A stretch of DNA of 64,000 nt from JAGCJX01 sp045638645 (GTDB lineage: Bacteria; Bacteroidota; Bacteroidia; Bacteroidales; UBA932), in the NCBI GenBank assembly GCA_045638645.1, contig JAZUBU010000022.1, positions 1-64,000 of the forward strand, read 5' to 3'. Below are positions 34,302-44,090 of the stretch, piece by piece (the first letter of the stretch is position 1; every line of letters starts with the position of its first letter). The position numbers and the translations under genes are program-made. Below the pieces are notes generated by a model. That model searched no databases. It was not told where the DNA came from and was given only the letters and a program-made list of their open reading frames with translations.

Positions 34302-35297
34302 ATGATAATGAGTACACAAATTTCTGAGATCGGACGCTCTGCAACCCTGGAGCGACTTTTTGTAACCACTGCCTATAAAAACGAAACCAGTTGGATCCAG
34401 CCGGCCCGTGGCGTTTCTTCGCAGGCGCACCGTTTCTACATGGAGGGTGTGGATTTTGACTTGACTTACACACCGTTGCGCCACTTGGGCTACAAGCTGG
34501 TATTGGGCGTATTGGGCGAGTTGTATGCGAAATCGTTGCAGCCCGAACGGGTTTCGGTCCTGTTGGCTCTGTCCAACCGCTTTGCCTACGAGCACGTGGA
34601 AACCTTGTGGCAGGGTATGGTGGCAGCCATGACGGAGCATAAAATCGCTTCCGTAGGGTTGGAACTGTTGCCGTCGGTCAACGGTCTTTGTGTCAGTATG
34701 ACGGCTACGGGTGTGCAGAAACGCATTGTTCTGGAGCGCCGCATGCCCATGCAGTCCAAGGATTTGGTGGTGTTGTCGGGCCACCTGGGTTCGGCTTATA
34801 TGGGGTTGCATGTTCTGGAACGTGAGAAGGTTGCCTTCGAAGCGGCCGGTGCCCAGAAGCAGCCCGATCTGACCGCCTACAAGGGAGTGTTGGCAGACTA
34901 CCTCAGTCCCGAAATCAAGGTGGATTTGTTGTCCCGTCTGATCAAACAGGGGATCGTGCCATCTGCGGGGGAATTCATTACCCGCGGGCTGGCTTATTCT
35001 GCCCTGGAATTACAAAAAAAATCAGGCTTGGGTGTAAAAATTTACATCAATCGGATACCGATCTCTGCCCAGACGTTCCAGGTGTGTGAGGAATTGGATA
35101 TCGATGCGGTAACGGCAGCCATGAACGGGGGCGATGACTACAAGTTCCTGTTTGTGATTCCGAACGGCCAATACGACATCTTGCACAAGGAGTTCCCGGA
35201 TTTGGAAGTGGTGGGACACATGGCCCAACCCGAAGTCGGGGCCGTGCTGGTCACCCCCGAAAGTGTGGAGATTCCCATCCAGGCCCCGAACTATTAG
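34302..35297 (+). CDS. Degenerate thiamine-monophosphate kinase (ThiL) homologue
   Basis: The 331-residue protein aligns by eye along its whole length with Bacteroidota ThiL: EGVDFDLTYTPLRHLGYK, LALSNRF, LGSAYMGLHVLEREK and NGGDDYKFLFVIP all match conserved blocks. The catalytic blocks are replaced. The N-terminal GDDAA metal site reads ARGVSSQ, the VNLSDIYAMNA block reads LGVLGELYAKS, VGGDT reads VGLEL, and DISDGLS reads FITRGLA. It therefore probably cannot bind Mg-ATP in the usual way. The reading frame is intact with normal codon use, so it is not a simple pseudogene. A start at 34308 is also possible. Confidence 0.8.
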   Translation: MIMSTQISEIGRSATLERLFVTTAYKNETSWIQPARGVSSQAHRFYMEGVDFDLTYTPLRHLGYKLVLGVLGELYAKSLQPERVSVLLALSNRFAYEHVETLWQGMVAAMTEHKIASVGLELLPSVNGLCVSMTATGVQKRIVLERRMPMQSKDLVVLSGHLGSAYMGLHVLEREKVAFEAAGAQKQPDLTAYKGVLADYLSPEIKVDLLSRLIKQGIVPSAGEFITRGLAYSALELQKKSGLGVKIYINRIPISAQTFQVCEELDIDAVTAAMNGGDDYKFLFVIPNGQYDILHKEFPDLEVVGHMAQPEVGAVLVTPESVEIPIQAPNY

Positions 35298-35315
35298 GCG
35301 GCATCGGTCAGTCGT

Positions 35316-38300
35316 CTATTGGAAGCTGACCTTGTGACGTATTCTATAGGGCAGGTTCTCTGCTTCCAGGAAGTCCAGCAGTTCCACGGTGGGTGTGATG
35401 CGGAATTTCCGGGAAACAAATTCAACCGCCAGATCGTTTTGCCGGTCCGTGACGTACAACGTCAAGGCTGATTTTCCTTTGCTCTTGCGCAGCATTTTGG
35501 TCAACCGTTTCCGGAAATCCGGGTTGATGTGTTCCACCGGCAGTTTGATCAGGACTTCTTTGATGAATGCTTCTTTGGTGTTGTTCAACAAGCACATGGC
35601 ATCGATTTGCATCCGGCATCCGGAGGCATCTTCGTCCTTGTTCTGCAGGAAGACGGCTTTGATCAGCAGCATCGTGCCCTCTTGCAGGAAGGGCAGGAAC
35701 CGTTCGTATGTTTTTCCGAAGAATCCCATTTCCATACTACCGGAAAAATCTTCCAGCGTGATGGATCCGAACGGCCGGTTGGTCTTGGTCAGCCCTTGGC
35801 GGTACGCACTGACCATCCCTCCGAAAACATATTCTTTTTTATGGAAATTGCTGTCGCCTTCGGCTTCTTTGCGGACATCGGCCATTTCGGCCACCGTGAT
35901 GGACGTGAAATGCTCCAGTTCGAAGCGGAGTTCATCCAGCGGGTGGGCGGACAGGTACATGCCGACGAGTTCTTTTTCCCGGCGCAGACTTTCCATGCGG
36001 TCGATCTGGGGCAGGGAGGGCAGCGGCGGTTGGGCGATTTCAATCGAATCCACTCCCCCGAAGAGGGAGTTTGCCATTGAGTCAATGTTCCGTTGGTAGG
36101 AGGCAGCGTAGCGGGACAATACCTCGGCGAAGACTTCGTTGCCGCAAGGGGCAAACAACGTTCCCCGGTTGACACCTTCAAAGGAATCAAATGCTCCTGC
36201 GGCCGCCAGGTTTTCCCACATTTTCCGACCCAGGATGGAAGAGGGAACACGTTCGGCCAGGTCGTAGAGGCTACGGAAGGGCCCGTTGGTTTCCCGTTCC
36301 TGAATGATGGACTGGATGATGGCGGCTCCCACCCCTTTGATGCCTCCCAGTCCGAAGCGGATCTTGCCGTCCTTGTTCACGGTAAAGTTGGTGAAACTTT
36401 CGTTGATGTCCGGTCCCAGTACGTCCAGGTGTTGGCGGCGGCAATCGGACATGAACTTCGTGAGTTCCTCCATGTTGTTGAGGTTCTTGCTCAAGGTGGC
36501 AGCCATGAATTCAGCCGGGTAGTGGGCTTTCAGGTAGCCGGTCTGGTAGCCGACCCAGGCGTAGCAGGTCGCATGGGACTTGTTGAAGGCGTATTGGGCA
36601 AAGGCTTTCCAGTCGTTCCAGATCTTGTCCAGAATGGGTTCGGGGTGGCCATTCTGAATACCTCCTTCGAAAAATTTCTCGCGCAACTCTGCCATTACGG
36701 AGAGCTGTTTCTTACCCATGGCCTTCCGCAGTTTGTCTGCCTGTCCTTTGGTGAAGCCTGCCAATTTTTGGGACAGCAACATCACTTGCTCTTGGTAAAC
36801 AGTGACCCCGTAGGTGTCGTGGAGGTATTCCTCCATGTCGGGCAAGTCGTATTCAATGGCTTTTGTCCCGTGTTTCCGGGCGACAAAGTCGGGGATGTAG
36901 TCCATCGGGCCCGGCCGGTAGAGGGCATTCATGGCAATCAGGTCCTCAAAACGGGAGGGCTGTAATTCGCGCAGCCATTTTTGCATGCCGTCCGATTCGA
37001 ACTGGAAGATGGCAACGGTATCGCCACGTCCAAAGAGTTCGTAGGTCTTGGCGTCGTCCAGGGGAATGTGGTCAATGTCCACCTGGATTCCGCGCGATTG
37101 TCGGATGTTGGCCAGAGCCTCTTTGATGATGGAGAGGGTACGGAGCCCGAGGAAGTCCATCTTCAGCAGACCGACGGATTCAATCAGGCTACCTTCGTAT
37201 TGGGAGACCAGGATATCGGCACCGGAGTCCTTGTCCTTGGCCGTACTGATGGGAATGTAGTTGGTCAAGTCTTCGCGACCGATGATCAAGGCACAGGCGT
37301 GAACCCCTGTGTTACGGACATTGCCTTCCAGCTTTTCTGCGTAGATGAGGGTGTCCCGGGCATTGGCATCCTCGGAGTTCATGGCGTCGATGAATTCCGG
37401 CACGTGTTTGACACAGAGGCCAATGGTCGGGTTGACATCTTTTTTCTCTTTCTTCTTGATCTTTTTGGTCGGGTCGTTCGGGTCTTCGACTTCTACCTCT
37501 TTTTCGATGGTGATGGCTTTGGGAACCGCTTTGGCCAGTTTGTCTGCGGTCTGCAAGGGGAGGTTCTGGATGCGGGCCACATCGCGGATCACACTCTTGG
37601 TTCCCATCGTGCCGAAGGTGACTACGTGGGAAATGTGGTCTTTTCCGTATTTGTCTTCTACGTATTTGAAGACCTTGTACCGGCCGTCGTCGTCAAAGTC
37701 CACGTCAATATCGGGCATGGAAATCCGGTCAGGATTCAGAAAGCGCTCGAACAGCAGGTCGTATTTGATGGGGTCAATATCGGTGATGGTCAGGCAGTAG
37801 GCTACGGCCGATCCTGCCGCAGAACCCCGTCCGGGACCCACCGAAACGCCCATCTTGCGGGCGGCAATGATGAAGTCCTGAACGATGAGAAAGTAATCCG
37901 GGAAGCCCATCCGTTTGATGGTGGCCAGCTCGAAGTCCAGGCGTTCGGTGTGGACTTCTGTCAGTTCGCCGTACCGTTTCTTGGCTCCTTCGTAGGTCAA
38001 GTAGCGCAGGTAGTCATCGGAATCGGCAAATTCTTCCGGAATCTCAAAGTGGGGCATGATGGGCTTGGAGTCCAGGCTGTACACCTCAACTTTGTCGGCA
38101 ATCTCCAGGGTATTGGTCAAGGTCTCCGGGTGGTCGGCAAAGAGCTCTGCCATCTCCTCGGGGCTCTTCAGGTATTCTTCCTGGGTGTACCGCAGCCGGT
38201 CCGGACTGTCGAACGGCTTGTTGGTAATCAGGCAGATAAGGCGGTCGTGTGCGGGACCGTCCGACTGTTGTACAAAGTGTACGTCGTTGGTGGCGATGAC

Positions 38301-38930
38301 TTTGATGCCGTATTTCTCGCCCAAGCGGAAAATGCCTTCGTTGACTTTCTCCTGTTTTTCAAAGGTGGAGGTGCCCACTTCCGGCAATTTGGACTTGTGG
38401 CGCATGACTTCCAGGTAGAAGTCATCTCCGAACAGGTTGTGGTACCATTCGGTCAGGCGGCAGGCTTCCTCCCAATTGTCGTTCATCAAGGCTTGAGGAA
38501 TCTCTCCCCCCAGGCAGGCGCACGAGCAAATGAGGTCTTCGTGGTATTGTTCCAGCAATTCGTGGTCAATCCGCGGGTAATAATAGAAGCCTTCGATGTA
38601 TCCTTTGGAAACCAGCTTGATCAGGTTGTGGTAGCCGTTGAGGTTTTTGGCCAGCAGGATCAAGTGGAAGGAACTGCGTTCTTCCCGGCCTTTGCGTTCG
38701 GTCCGGCTGCCGTTGGCGACATAGACTTCACAGCCGACGATCGGCTTGATGTCGGGAAATTTTCCCGCGGCAGTATTCAGAAACTCCTTGACGCCGAACA
38801 TGTTGCCGTGGTCCGTGATGGCCAGGGCGGGCATGTTCAGGCGTTGGGCTTCTGCGAAAAGTTTCGGTATGGCGGAGGCTCCGTCAAGAACCGAGTATTG
38901 GGTATGGACGTGGAGATGGACGAAGGACAT
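35316..38930 (-). CDS. dnaE: DNA polymerase III alpha subunit
   Basis: DnaE is the replicative polymerase. The 1204-residue protein starts with the PHP domain (FVHLHVHTQYSVLDG, then ITDHGNMFG). The polymerase core follows, with GPGRGSAAGS and the catalytic aspartates in PDIDVDFDDDGR, then RPGPMDYIP. A helix-hairpin-helix region lies near residue 880 (GLGGIKGVGAAI) and an OB fold near the C-terminus (VFGGMVSAYRQGLTKTNRPFG). The length is typical of DnaE1, not of the longer PolC. It lies 4 bases downstream of gpmI on the same strand and is convergent with the ThiL-like gene. Confidence 0.98.
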   Translation of the reverse strand: MSFVHLHVHTQYSVLDGASAIPKLFAEAQRLNMPALAITDHGNMFGVKEFLNTAAGKFPDIKPIVGCEVYVANGSRTERKGREERSSFHLILLAKNLNGYHNLIKLVSKGYIEGFYYYPRIDHELLEQYHEDLICSCACLGGEIPQALMNDNWEEACRLTEWYHNLFGDDFYLEVMRHKSKLPEVGTSTFEKQEKVNEGIFRLGEKYGIKVIATNDVHFVQQSDGPAHDRLICLITNKPFDSPDRLRYTQEEYLKSPEEMAELFADHPETLTNTLEIADKVEVYSLDSKPIMPHFEIPEEFADSDDYLRYLTYEGAKKRYGELTEVHTERLDFELATIKRMGFPDYFLIVQDFIIAARKMGVSVGPGRGSAAGSAVAYCLTITDIDPIKYDLLFERFLNPDRISMPDIDVDFDDDGRYKVFKYVEDKYGKDHISHVVTFGTMGTKSVIRDVARIQNLPLQTADKLAKAVPKAITIEKEVEVEDPNDPTKKIKKKEKKDVNPTIGLCVKHVPEFIDAMNSEDANARDTLIYAEKLEGNVRNTGVHACALIIGREDLTNYIPISTAKDKDSGADILVSQYEGSLIESVGLLKMDFLGLRTLSIIKEALANIRQSRGIQVDIDHIPLDDAKTYELFGRGDTVAIFQFESDGMQKWLRELQPSRFEDLIAMNALYRPGPMDYIPDFVARKHGTKAIEYDLPDMEEYLHDTYGVTVYQEQVMLLSQKLAGFTKGQADKLRKAMGKKQLSVMAELREKFFEGGIQNGHPEPILDKIWNDWKAFAQYAFNKSHATCYAWVGYQTGYLKAHYPAEFMAATLSKNLNNMEELTKFMSDCRRQHLDVLGPDINESFTNFTVNKDGKIRFGLGGIKGVGAAIIQSIIQERETNGPFRSLYDLAERVPSSILGRKMWENLAAAGAFDSFEGVNRGTLFAPCGNEVFAEVLSRYAASYQRNIDSMANSLFGGVDSIEIAQPPLPSLPQIDRMESLRREKELVGMYLSAHPLDELRFELEHFTSITVAEMADVRKEAEGDSNFHKKEYVFGGMVSAYRQGLTKTNRPFGSITLEDFSGSMEMGFFGKTYERFLPFLQEGTMLLIKAVFLQNKDEDASGCRMQIDAMCLLNNTKEAFIKEVLIKLPVEHINPDFRKRLTKMLRKSKGKSALTLYVTDRQNDLAVEFVSRKFRITPTVELLDFLEAENLPYRIRHKVSFQ

Positions 38931-38934
38931 AGGC

Positions 38935-40452
38935 TTACACTAACGGTTCTCCGGTCATTTCGGCCGGTTGGGCGATGCCCATCAGTTTGAGAATCGTCGG
39001 TGCGATGTCCGCCAATTTGCCATCTTTTACTTCTTTGATTTCATCGTCCACCACGATGAACGGTACGGGGTTCAAGGAGTGGGCTGTGTTTGGAGTGCCA
39101 TCGGGGTTGACAGCATAGTCAGCATTGCCATGGTCTGCTGTGATGAGGACGGTGTAGCCGTTGCGGCGGGCAGCGGTCACCACTTCATCCACGCAGTTGT
39201 CCACCGTGGTGACTGCGGTGCGGATGGCTTCGTAAACGCCGGTGTGGCCGACCATGTCTCCGTTGGCAAAGTTGAGGATGACCAGATCCTGTTCCTGTTT
39301 GTCGAGTTCCTGGATGAGGGCTTGGGCCACTTCCGGTGCGGACATTTCCGGTTGCAAGTCGTAGGTGGCCACTTTCGGGGAGTTGATGAGGATGCGTGAC
39401 TCGCCCGGGAAGGTTGCTTCGCGACCACCGGAGAAGAAGAAGGTTACGTGGGCATACTTTTCGGTTTCGGCAATGCGCAATTGCTTCTTGCCGGCTTCCG
39501 ATACGGCTTCTCCCAGGGTTTTTTGAACGTTTTCCTTGTCGAAGAGGATGTGCAATCCGGTGAATTTGTCATCGTAGGGAGTCAGGCAGCAGTAGTAAAG
39601 CGGCAAGGTGTGCATACCGGCTTCCGGCATGTCGGCTTGGGTGAGTACGTGGGTGAGTTCGCGGGCACGGTCGTTGCGGAAATTGTAGAAGATGATGGCA
39701 TCGTCCGCTTGGATGGTGGCAATGGGTTGGCCATCAGCGGTGCGGGCACTCATCGGTTTGATGAATTCGTCGGTGATGCCTTCATCGTATGATTTTTGAA
39801 CAGCAGCTACCGGGTCGGTGAAGGGTTCGCCTTCGGCTTGGGTCAGCAGGTCGTATGCCAATTTGACGCGGTCCCAACGTTTGTCGCGGTCCATGGCATA
39901 GTAGCGGCCGACAATGGAAGCGATCTTACCGGTGGTGGCAGCGCATTTCTCCTGGAGTTCGGCGATGAATCCTTTTCCACTCTTCGGGTCGCAGTCACGA
40001 CCGTCCATGAAGCAGTGTACGTACACTTTTTCCAGACCTTGTTGGGCGGCGACTGCGAGGAATTCGTACAGGTGTTCCAAGGAACTGTGTACACCCCCGT
40101 GCGAGGTCAAGCCCATCAGGTGCAGTGCTTTGCCGGAAGTCTTCACGTAGTCATAAACGGCTTTGATTTCCGGATTTTCCAGGAGACGGTGTTCGCGGCA
40201 GGCACGGTTTACCTTTACCAGGTCTTGGTAAACAACCCGGCCGGCACCGAGGTTGAGGTGACCGACTTCGGAGTTCCCCATTTGTCCGTCGGGCAAACCG
40301 ACGTCTTCTCCGCAGGCCATCAGTTGGGAAACAGGGTATTGGGCACGCAATGCGTCGATGTGCGGAGCCCCTTGTGTGAATATTACGTTGGATTGGTCGT
40401 GGTTGCCTTCGCCCCATCCGTCCAAAATCATCAATAGTACCTTTTTGTTCAT
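38935..40452 (-). CDS. gpmI: 2,3-bisphosphoglycerate-independent phosphoglycerate mutase
   Basis: GpmI interconverts 3- and 2-phosphoglycerate in glycolysis using two manganese ions and a phosphoserine. The 505-residue protein has the metal-binding start MILDGWGEG, the phosphoserine loop QMGNSEVGHLNLGAGR, HCFMDGRDCDP in the transferase domain, YNFRNDRARE, and the second metal cluster in ANGDMVGHTG and ITADHGNAD. All ligands appear present. It leads a two-gene unit with dnaE (4-base gap). I see no clear TAnnTTTG box in the gap to rnr on this strand. Confidence 0.98.
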   Translation of the reverse strand: MNKKVLLMILDGWGEGNHDQSNVIFTQGAPHIDALRAQYPVSQLMACGEDVGLPDGQMGNSEVGHLNLGAGRVVYQDLVKVNRACREHRLLENPEIKAVYDYVKTSGKALHLMGLTSHGGVHSSLEHLYEFLAVAAQQGLEKVYVHCFMDGRDCDPKSGKGFIAELQEKCAATTGKIASIVGRYYAMDRDKRWDRVKLAYDLLTQAEGEPFTDPVAAVQKSYDEGITDEFIKPMSARTADGQPIATIQADDAIIFYNFRNDRARELTHVLTQADMPEAGMHTLPLYYCCLTPYDDKFTGLHILFDKENVQKTLGEAVSEAGKKQLRIAETEKYAHVTFFFSGGREATFPGESRILINSPKVATYDLQPEMSAPEVAQALIQELDKQEQDLVILNFANGDMVGHTGVYEAIRTAVTTVDNCVDEVVTAARRNGYTVLITADHGNADYAVNPDGTPNTAHSLNPVPFIVVDDEIKEVKDGKLADIAPTILKLMGIAQPAEMTGEPLV

Positions 40453-40471
40453 TTTTATTGGAATTTTAATA

Positions 40472-40500
40472 TTGTATTCGATTTTCTGGTGTTACCTTTG
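40472..40500 (+). promoter_or_regulatory. Promoter of rnr (TTG-N18-TACCTTTG)
   Basis: TTG at 40472-40474 is followed after 18 bases by TACCTTTG at 40493-40500. The ATG of rnr lies 40 bases further on. Confidence 0.55.
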
Positions 40501-40540
40501 TCGGAGTTCAACAAAGAACGTGCAAAATTACATAAAAAAT

Positions 40541-42565
40541 ATGAGCCGTAAATCAAACCACAAAAGACTTTCCAAAAAAGACAAAAAATCAGGGAAGAAG
40601 GATAAGCAAGAGAAGAAACCTTTTGTCCGTGAGGAGTTTGAGGGGATTGTTCGGATGACCCGTGAGGGTTTTGCATTCATTGAAACCCCAGATTCTGAGG
40701 TAGATATTTTTGTTCCGGCCGTTCGTTTGCGCGGAGCCTTGAACAACGATCGGGTCCGCATTGTGACCACCGCAGCCCGCCAGCGTCCGATGCCGGGCAG
40801 CCGTCAGCGAGTGTTGCGCAAGGAGGGTCGTGTGGTGGAAGTGCTGGAACGTTCCAAACGGCCGCACATTGCTTTGTTGCAGGTGACCAAACGGGAAGTC
40901 TGGGCCATTGTGGAAAGCCGTTCCATGCCCTACGACATCCGCATCAACATGACGCCGGCCGAAGCCCGTCCCTTGCAGGGGATGAAGGTGGCGGTTCTGG
41001 TGGAAAGCTGGCCCTACGGGGTACCGGCACCTTTGGGAAAAATCGTGGATGTGCTGGGTATGCCCGGGTCCAATGATACCGAAATGCACGCCATTCTGGC
41101 AGAATATTCGTTGCCCTACCGCTTCGAACCCGAGATCGAGGCTTTGGTGGAGGCGATTCCATCCGACATACCCGCAGAAGAAATTGCCCGCCGACGGGAT
41201 TTTCGTGCGGTGCCGACCTTGACCATTGACCCGACCGATGCCAAGGACTTTGACGATGCGCTTTCGGTGCGTCGTCTGGACAATGGCCATTGGGAAATAG
41301 GTGTCCACATTGCAGATGTGACGCATTACGTTACACCGGGTTCTGAATTGGACCAGGTAGCGTATGAACGGGCAACTTCCGTTTACTTGGTGGACCGGAC
41401 CGTTCCGATGTTGCCGGAGAAACTCTCAAACAACCTGTGTTCCTTGCGTCCCAACGAGGACAAACTTTGTTTCTCGGTGGTTTTTGAGATGACCGATCGT
41501 GGGCGTTTGGTGGACAAATGGGTAGGCCGGACGGTCATTTGTTCGGATCACCGGTTCGACTACGATGCGGCACAGGCCCTCATCGAGGGAGGCGAGGGAC
41601 CGATGCGAGAGGAAGTCTTGCTCTTGCACCGGATTGCCAGCATTTTGCGGAAGAAGCGTTTTGAAGCCGGGGCCATTGCGTTTGAACGTCCGGAGATGAA
41701 GGTGCAGGTGGATGAAACGGGCAAACCGGTGGCCGTGTACCAAAAGATCAGCAAGGAAGCCAATTGGCTCATCGAAGAATACATGCTGTTGGCCAACCGT
41801 TGTGTGGCCGAACAGATCGGCAAGGCCCGCAAGAAACGGACCTTTGTGTACCGGATTCACGAGAATCCCAATCCCGAAAAAGTGGATGCCTTGCGCCGTT
41901 TTGCCAAACTTTTCGGACACAACCTCAAAGAGGCAACCGGCAAGGGTATTTCTACGGCCATCAACGGCCTTCTGGCCGATGTGAAAGGCTGTCCTGAACG
42001 GGGTGCAATAGAGATTCTGGCACTGCGTTCCATGGCCCGGGCGAAGTATTCGACCGAAAACGTGGGTCACTATGGTTTGGCCTTTGATTATTACACACAC
42101 TTTACCTCTCCCATCCGCCGCTATCCGGATATGATGGTGCACCGTCTTTTGGCGTTGTACCTGGACGGAGCCTCCTCGCAGGATCAGGCAACGTACGAGG
42201 CTGCTTGTGTGCATGCTTCGCAACGGGAGCAGATCGCCATGGATGCCGAGCGTGCCAGCATCAAATACAAATTGGTGGAATTCATGCAGGACAAGGTGGG
42301 TCAGGTGTACGAAGGAAACATTTCCGGTTTGACAGATTGGGGGATGTATGTTGAAATCGATCCGACCAAGGTGGAAGGTATGGTGCCGCTGCGTGAAATC
42401 CGTGGAGACTTTTACGAGTTTGACGAAGAAACTTACAGCCTGGTGGGCAAGGGCACCGGTCGCCGTTACCTGTTGGGGGATCGGGTAAAAATCAGGGTAG
42501 TACGGGCTTCCATGGAGCAGAAGCTCATTGATTACGAACTGTTGGATGAGGTTATGACTGATTAG
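40541..42565 (+). CDS. rnr: Ribonuclease R
   Basis: RNase R degrades structured RNA from the 3' end. The 674-residue protein begins with a lysine-rich tail (KRLSKKDKKSGKKDKQEKK), then cold-shock OB folds (REGFAFIETP, then DIFVPAVRLRGA). The RNB catalytic domain contains TIDPTDAKDFDDALSV with the metal-binding aspartates and the conserved AKYSTENVGHYGLA and FTSPIRRYPDMMVHR. A C-terminal S1 domain carries GNISGLTDWGMYVEI. The ATG at 40541 is chosen because the longer open frame crosses the promoter. Its end overlaps the convergent GH3 gene by 14 bases. Confidence 0.97.
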   Translation: MSRKSNHKRLSKKDKKSGKKDKQEKKPFVREEFEGIVRMTREGFAFIETPDSEVDIFVPAVRLRGALNNDRVRIVTTAARQRPMPGSRQRVLRKEGRVVEVLERSKRPHIALLQVTKREVWAIVESRSMPYDIRINMTPAEARPLQGMKVAVLVESWPYGVPAPLGKIVDVLGMPGSNDTEMHAILAEYSLPYRFEPEIEALVEAIPSDIPAEEIARRRDFRAVPTLTIDPTDAKDFDDALSVRRLDNGHWEIGVHIADVTHYVTPGSELDQVAYERATSVYLVDRTVPMLPEKLSNNLCSLRPNEDKLCFSVVFEMTDRGRLVDKWVGRTVICSDHRFDYDAAQALIEGGEGPMREEVLLLHRIASILRKKRFEAGAIAFERPEMKVQVDETGKPVAVYQKISKEANWLIEEYMLLANRCVAEQIGKARKKRTFVYRIHENPNPEKVDALRRFAKLFGHNLKEATGKGISTAINGLLADVKGCPERGAIEILALRSMARAKYSTENVGHYGLAFDYYTHFTSPIRRYPDMMVHRLLALYLDGASSQDQATYEAACVHASQREQIAMDAERASIKYKLVEFMQDKVGQVYEGNISGLTDWGMYVEIDPTKVEGMVPLREIRGDFYEFDEETYSLVGKGTGRRYLLGDRVKIRVVRASMEQKLIDYELLDEVMTD

Positions 42566-44090
42566 TCATCTCTTTCAGCGAGTCAATAAATTTTCGTTCG
42601 GGATACAGGCGGGGCACCTTGTGCTGTCCGCCTGTTTTTCCACGGTTTTCCATCCATCGGTAGAAGGTACCTTTTGGAACGCAGGTCAGTTTCAAGGCAT
42701 TCATTGTGCCTTTGCGTTTGGCCTCATAATCTGAGTTTTGTTCACAAAGAGCCTGGTCCAGTTGGCCGGCAAAGGCCTCCAGGTCTTCATCTTCCGGCAA
42801 TTGTTCGAATTCCACGACCCATTCGTGTCCTCCTTTCCCTTGTTTGTCCAAAGGCATCGGTGCTACCGAATATTCTGCCACGACGGCTCCTGTGGTCTGG
42901 CAGGTCCGGCTGAGGGCCTTTTCTGTATTTCCGATCATCAGTTCTTCTCCAAACGTGTTGATGAACAGCTTGGTACGTCCGGTGATGATCAACTTGTGGG
43001 GTCGGGTATTGACAAAACAAACACAGTCTCCGATGAGGTAACGCCACAAGCCACTGTCGGTGGAGATGACCAGGGCGTACGATTGGCCGGTGACGACAGC
43101 TTCCAGTGGAAGGACATGGCTCAAATCTCCCTGCAGGACGGCTTCGACCTTGTCTTGCGGGATGAATTCGTAGAAGACGCCGTTATCCAAAGCCAGACGC
43201 ATGCCGGGATCCTTGAAATCATCCTGAAAAGCGAAATAACCTTCGGATGCATTGTAGTTTTCAACGTAATGCATCCGGTCGCTCGGAATCAGACGGCGGA
43301 ATTGCTCTTTGTAGGGTTCAAAGTGAGTTCCTCCGTGCATGAACAGTTCCATGTTGGGCCATACGTCGAGGAGATTTTGTGCTTGATTGTATTCGATCAC
43401 TTTGTTCAGCAGCAACAGGTTCCAGGAGGGGACACCGGCAATGTTGGTGACATTGGCCTTGGAGCATTCCTGACAGATCCGCTCTACCTTCGTTTCAAAA
43501 TCAGCCACCAGGGCTGTTTCTCGTCGTGGGGTTCGAATGATCTCAACCAAGGACGGGGAGTTTTTCAGCAGGATGGCGGACAGGTCTCCGCTGAAACTAT
43601 GGAGGTCACCGGAGGATAGGGGGTTGGGTACGACGCTGCCCCCCAGGGTCAGGGCTTTGCCCAGCATCATCCTGCTGTCCGGGTTGTTGCGCAAGTACGT
43701 GGCCACCATGGCCTGAAAGCCCCGGTAATGGCAGTGCCGGAGGTTGTGGGGGGTGATGGGAATGTGTTTGCTTTTTTCGGAACTGGTTCCACTGGATTTC
43801 GCAAACCAACGCACCCGCTCGTCCCAAAGCAGGAAATCTTCTCCTTGGAGGAGGCGGTGGATGTAAGGTTGGAAATCATCGTATTCACGGACCGGTACAC
43901 AGGAGCGGAAGGCTTCGTAGGCCATATCTTTTGTCAGCTGGTGGTCTTTGCCGAATTGTGTGTCAGCCACGTGGTTCATGAGCATCCGGAAGGTCCTTTG
44001 TTGCGAAGCTTCAAAATCCTTTCCGCTCGCTTCGATTTGTCGGAGCAAGGGACGGAAGTAGGAGGTGAGGATGCGATGAATGGCATTCAT
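42552..44090 (-). CDS. GH3 auxin-responsive promoter family protein (acyl-adenylating fold)
   Basis: The 512-residue protein belongs to the GH3 family, firefly-luciferase-fold enzymes that in plants adenylate hormones and join them to amino acids. Motifs are the phosphate loop FAKSSGTSSEKSKHIPIT, the middle NITNIAGVPSW-like segment (read here as NVTNIAGVPSW), YNASEGYFAFQ and the C-terminal GTFYRWMENRGKTGGQHKVPRL. Bacterial members are widespread in Bacteroidota but their substrates are unknown. The ATG overlaps the recO stop (ATGA), so it is the last gene of rdgB-recO-GH3. Confidence 0.9.
   Translation of the reverse strand: MNAIHRILTSYFRPLLRQIEASGKDFEASQQRTFRMLMNHVADTQFGKDHQLTKDMAYEAFRSCVPVREYDDFQPYIHRLLQGEDFLLWDERVRWFAKSSGTSSEKSKHIPITPHNLRHCHYRGFQAMVATYLRNNPDSRMMLGKALTLGGSVVPNPLSSGDLHSFSGDLSAILLKNSPSLVEIIRTPRRETALVADFETKVERICQECSKANVTNIAGVPSWNLLLLNKVIEYNQAQNLLDVWPNMELFMHGGTHFEPYKEQFRRLIPSDRMHYVENYNASEGYFAFQDDFKDPGMRLALDNGVFYEFIPQDKVEAVLQGDLSHVLPLEAVVTGQSYALVISTDSGLWRYLIGDCVCFVNTRPHKLIITGRTKLFINTFGEELMIGNTEKALSRTCQTTGAVVAEYSVAPMPLDKQGKGGHEWVVEFEQLPEDEDLEAFAGQLDQALCEQNSDYEAKRKGTMNALKLTCVPKGTFYRWMENRGKTGGQHKVPRLYPERKFIDSLKEMTNQS

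Noticed and set aside
37441..37520. Possible inserted low-complexity segment in dnaE (lysine/glutamate-rich, about residue 475-495)
   Set aside because: It is in frame, has normal codons, and such charged loops are common in DnaE of this phylum.
36981..38990. Plus-strand open frame of 669 codons opposite dnaE
   Set aside because: Shadow of dnaE; no motif, no promoter, and its composition mirrors the opposite strand.
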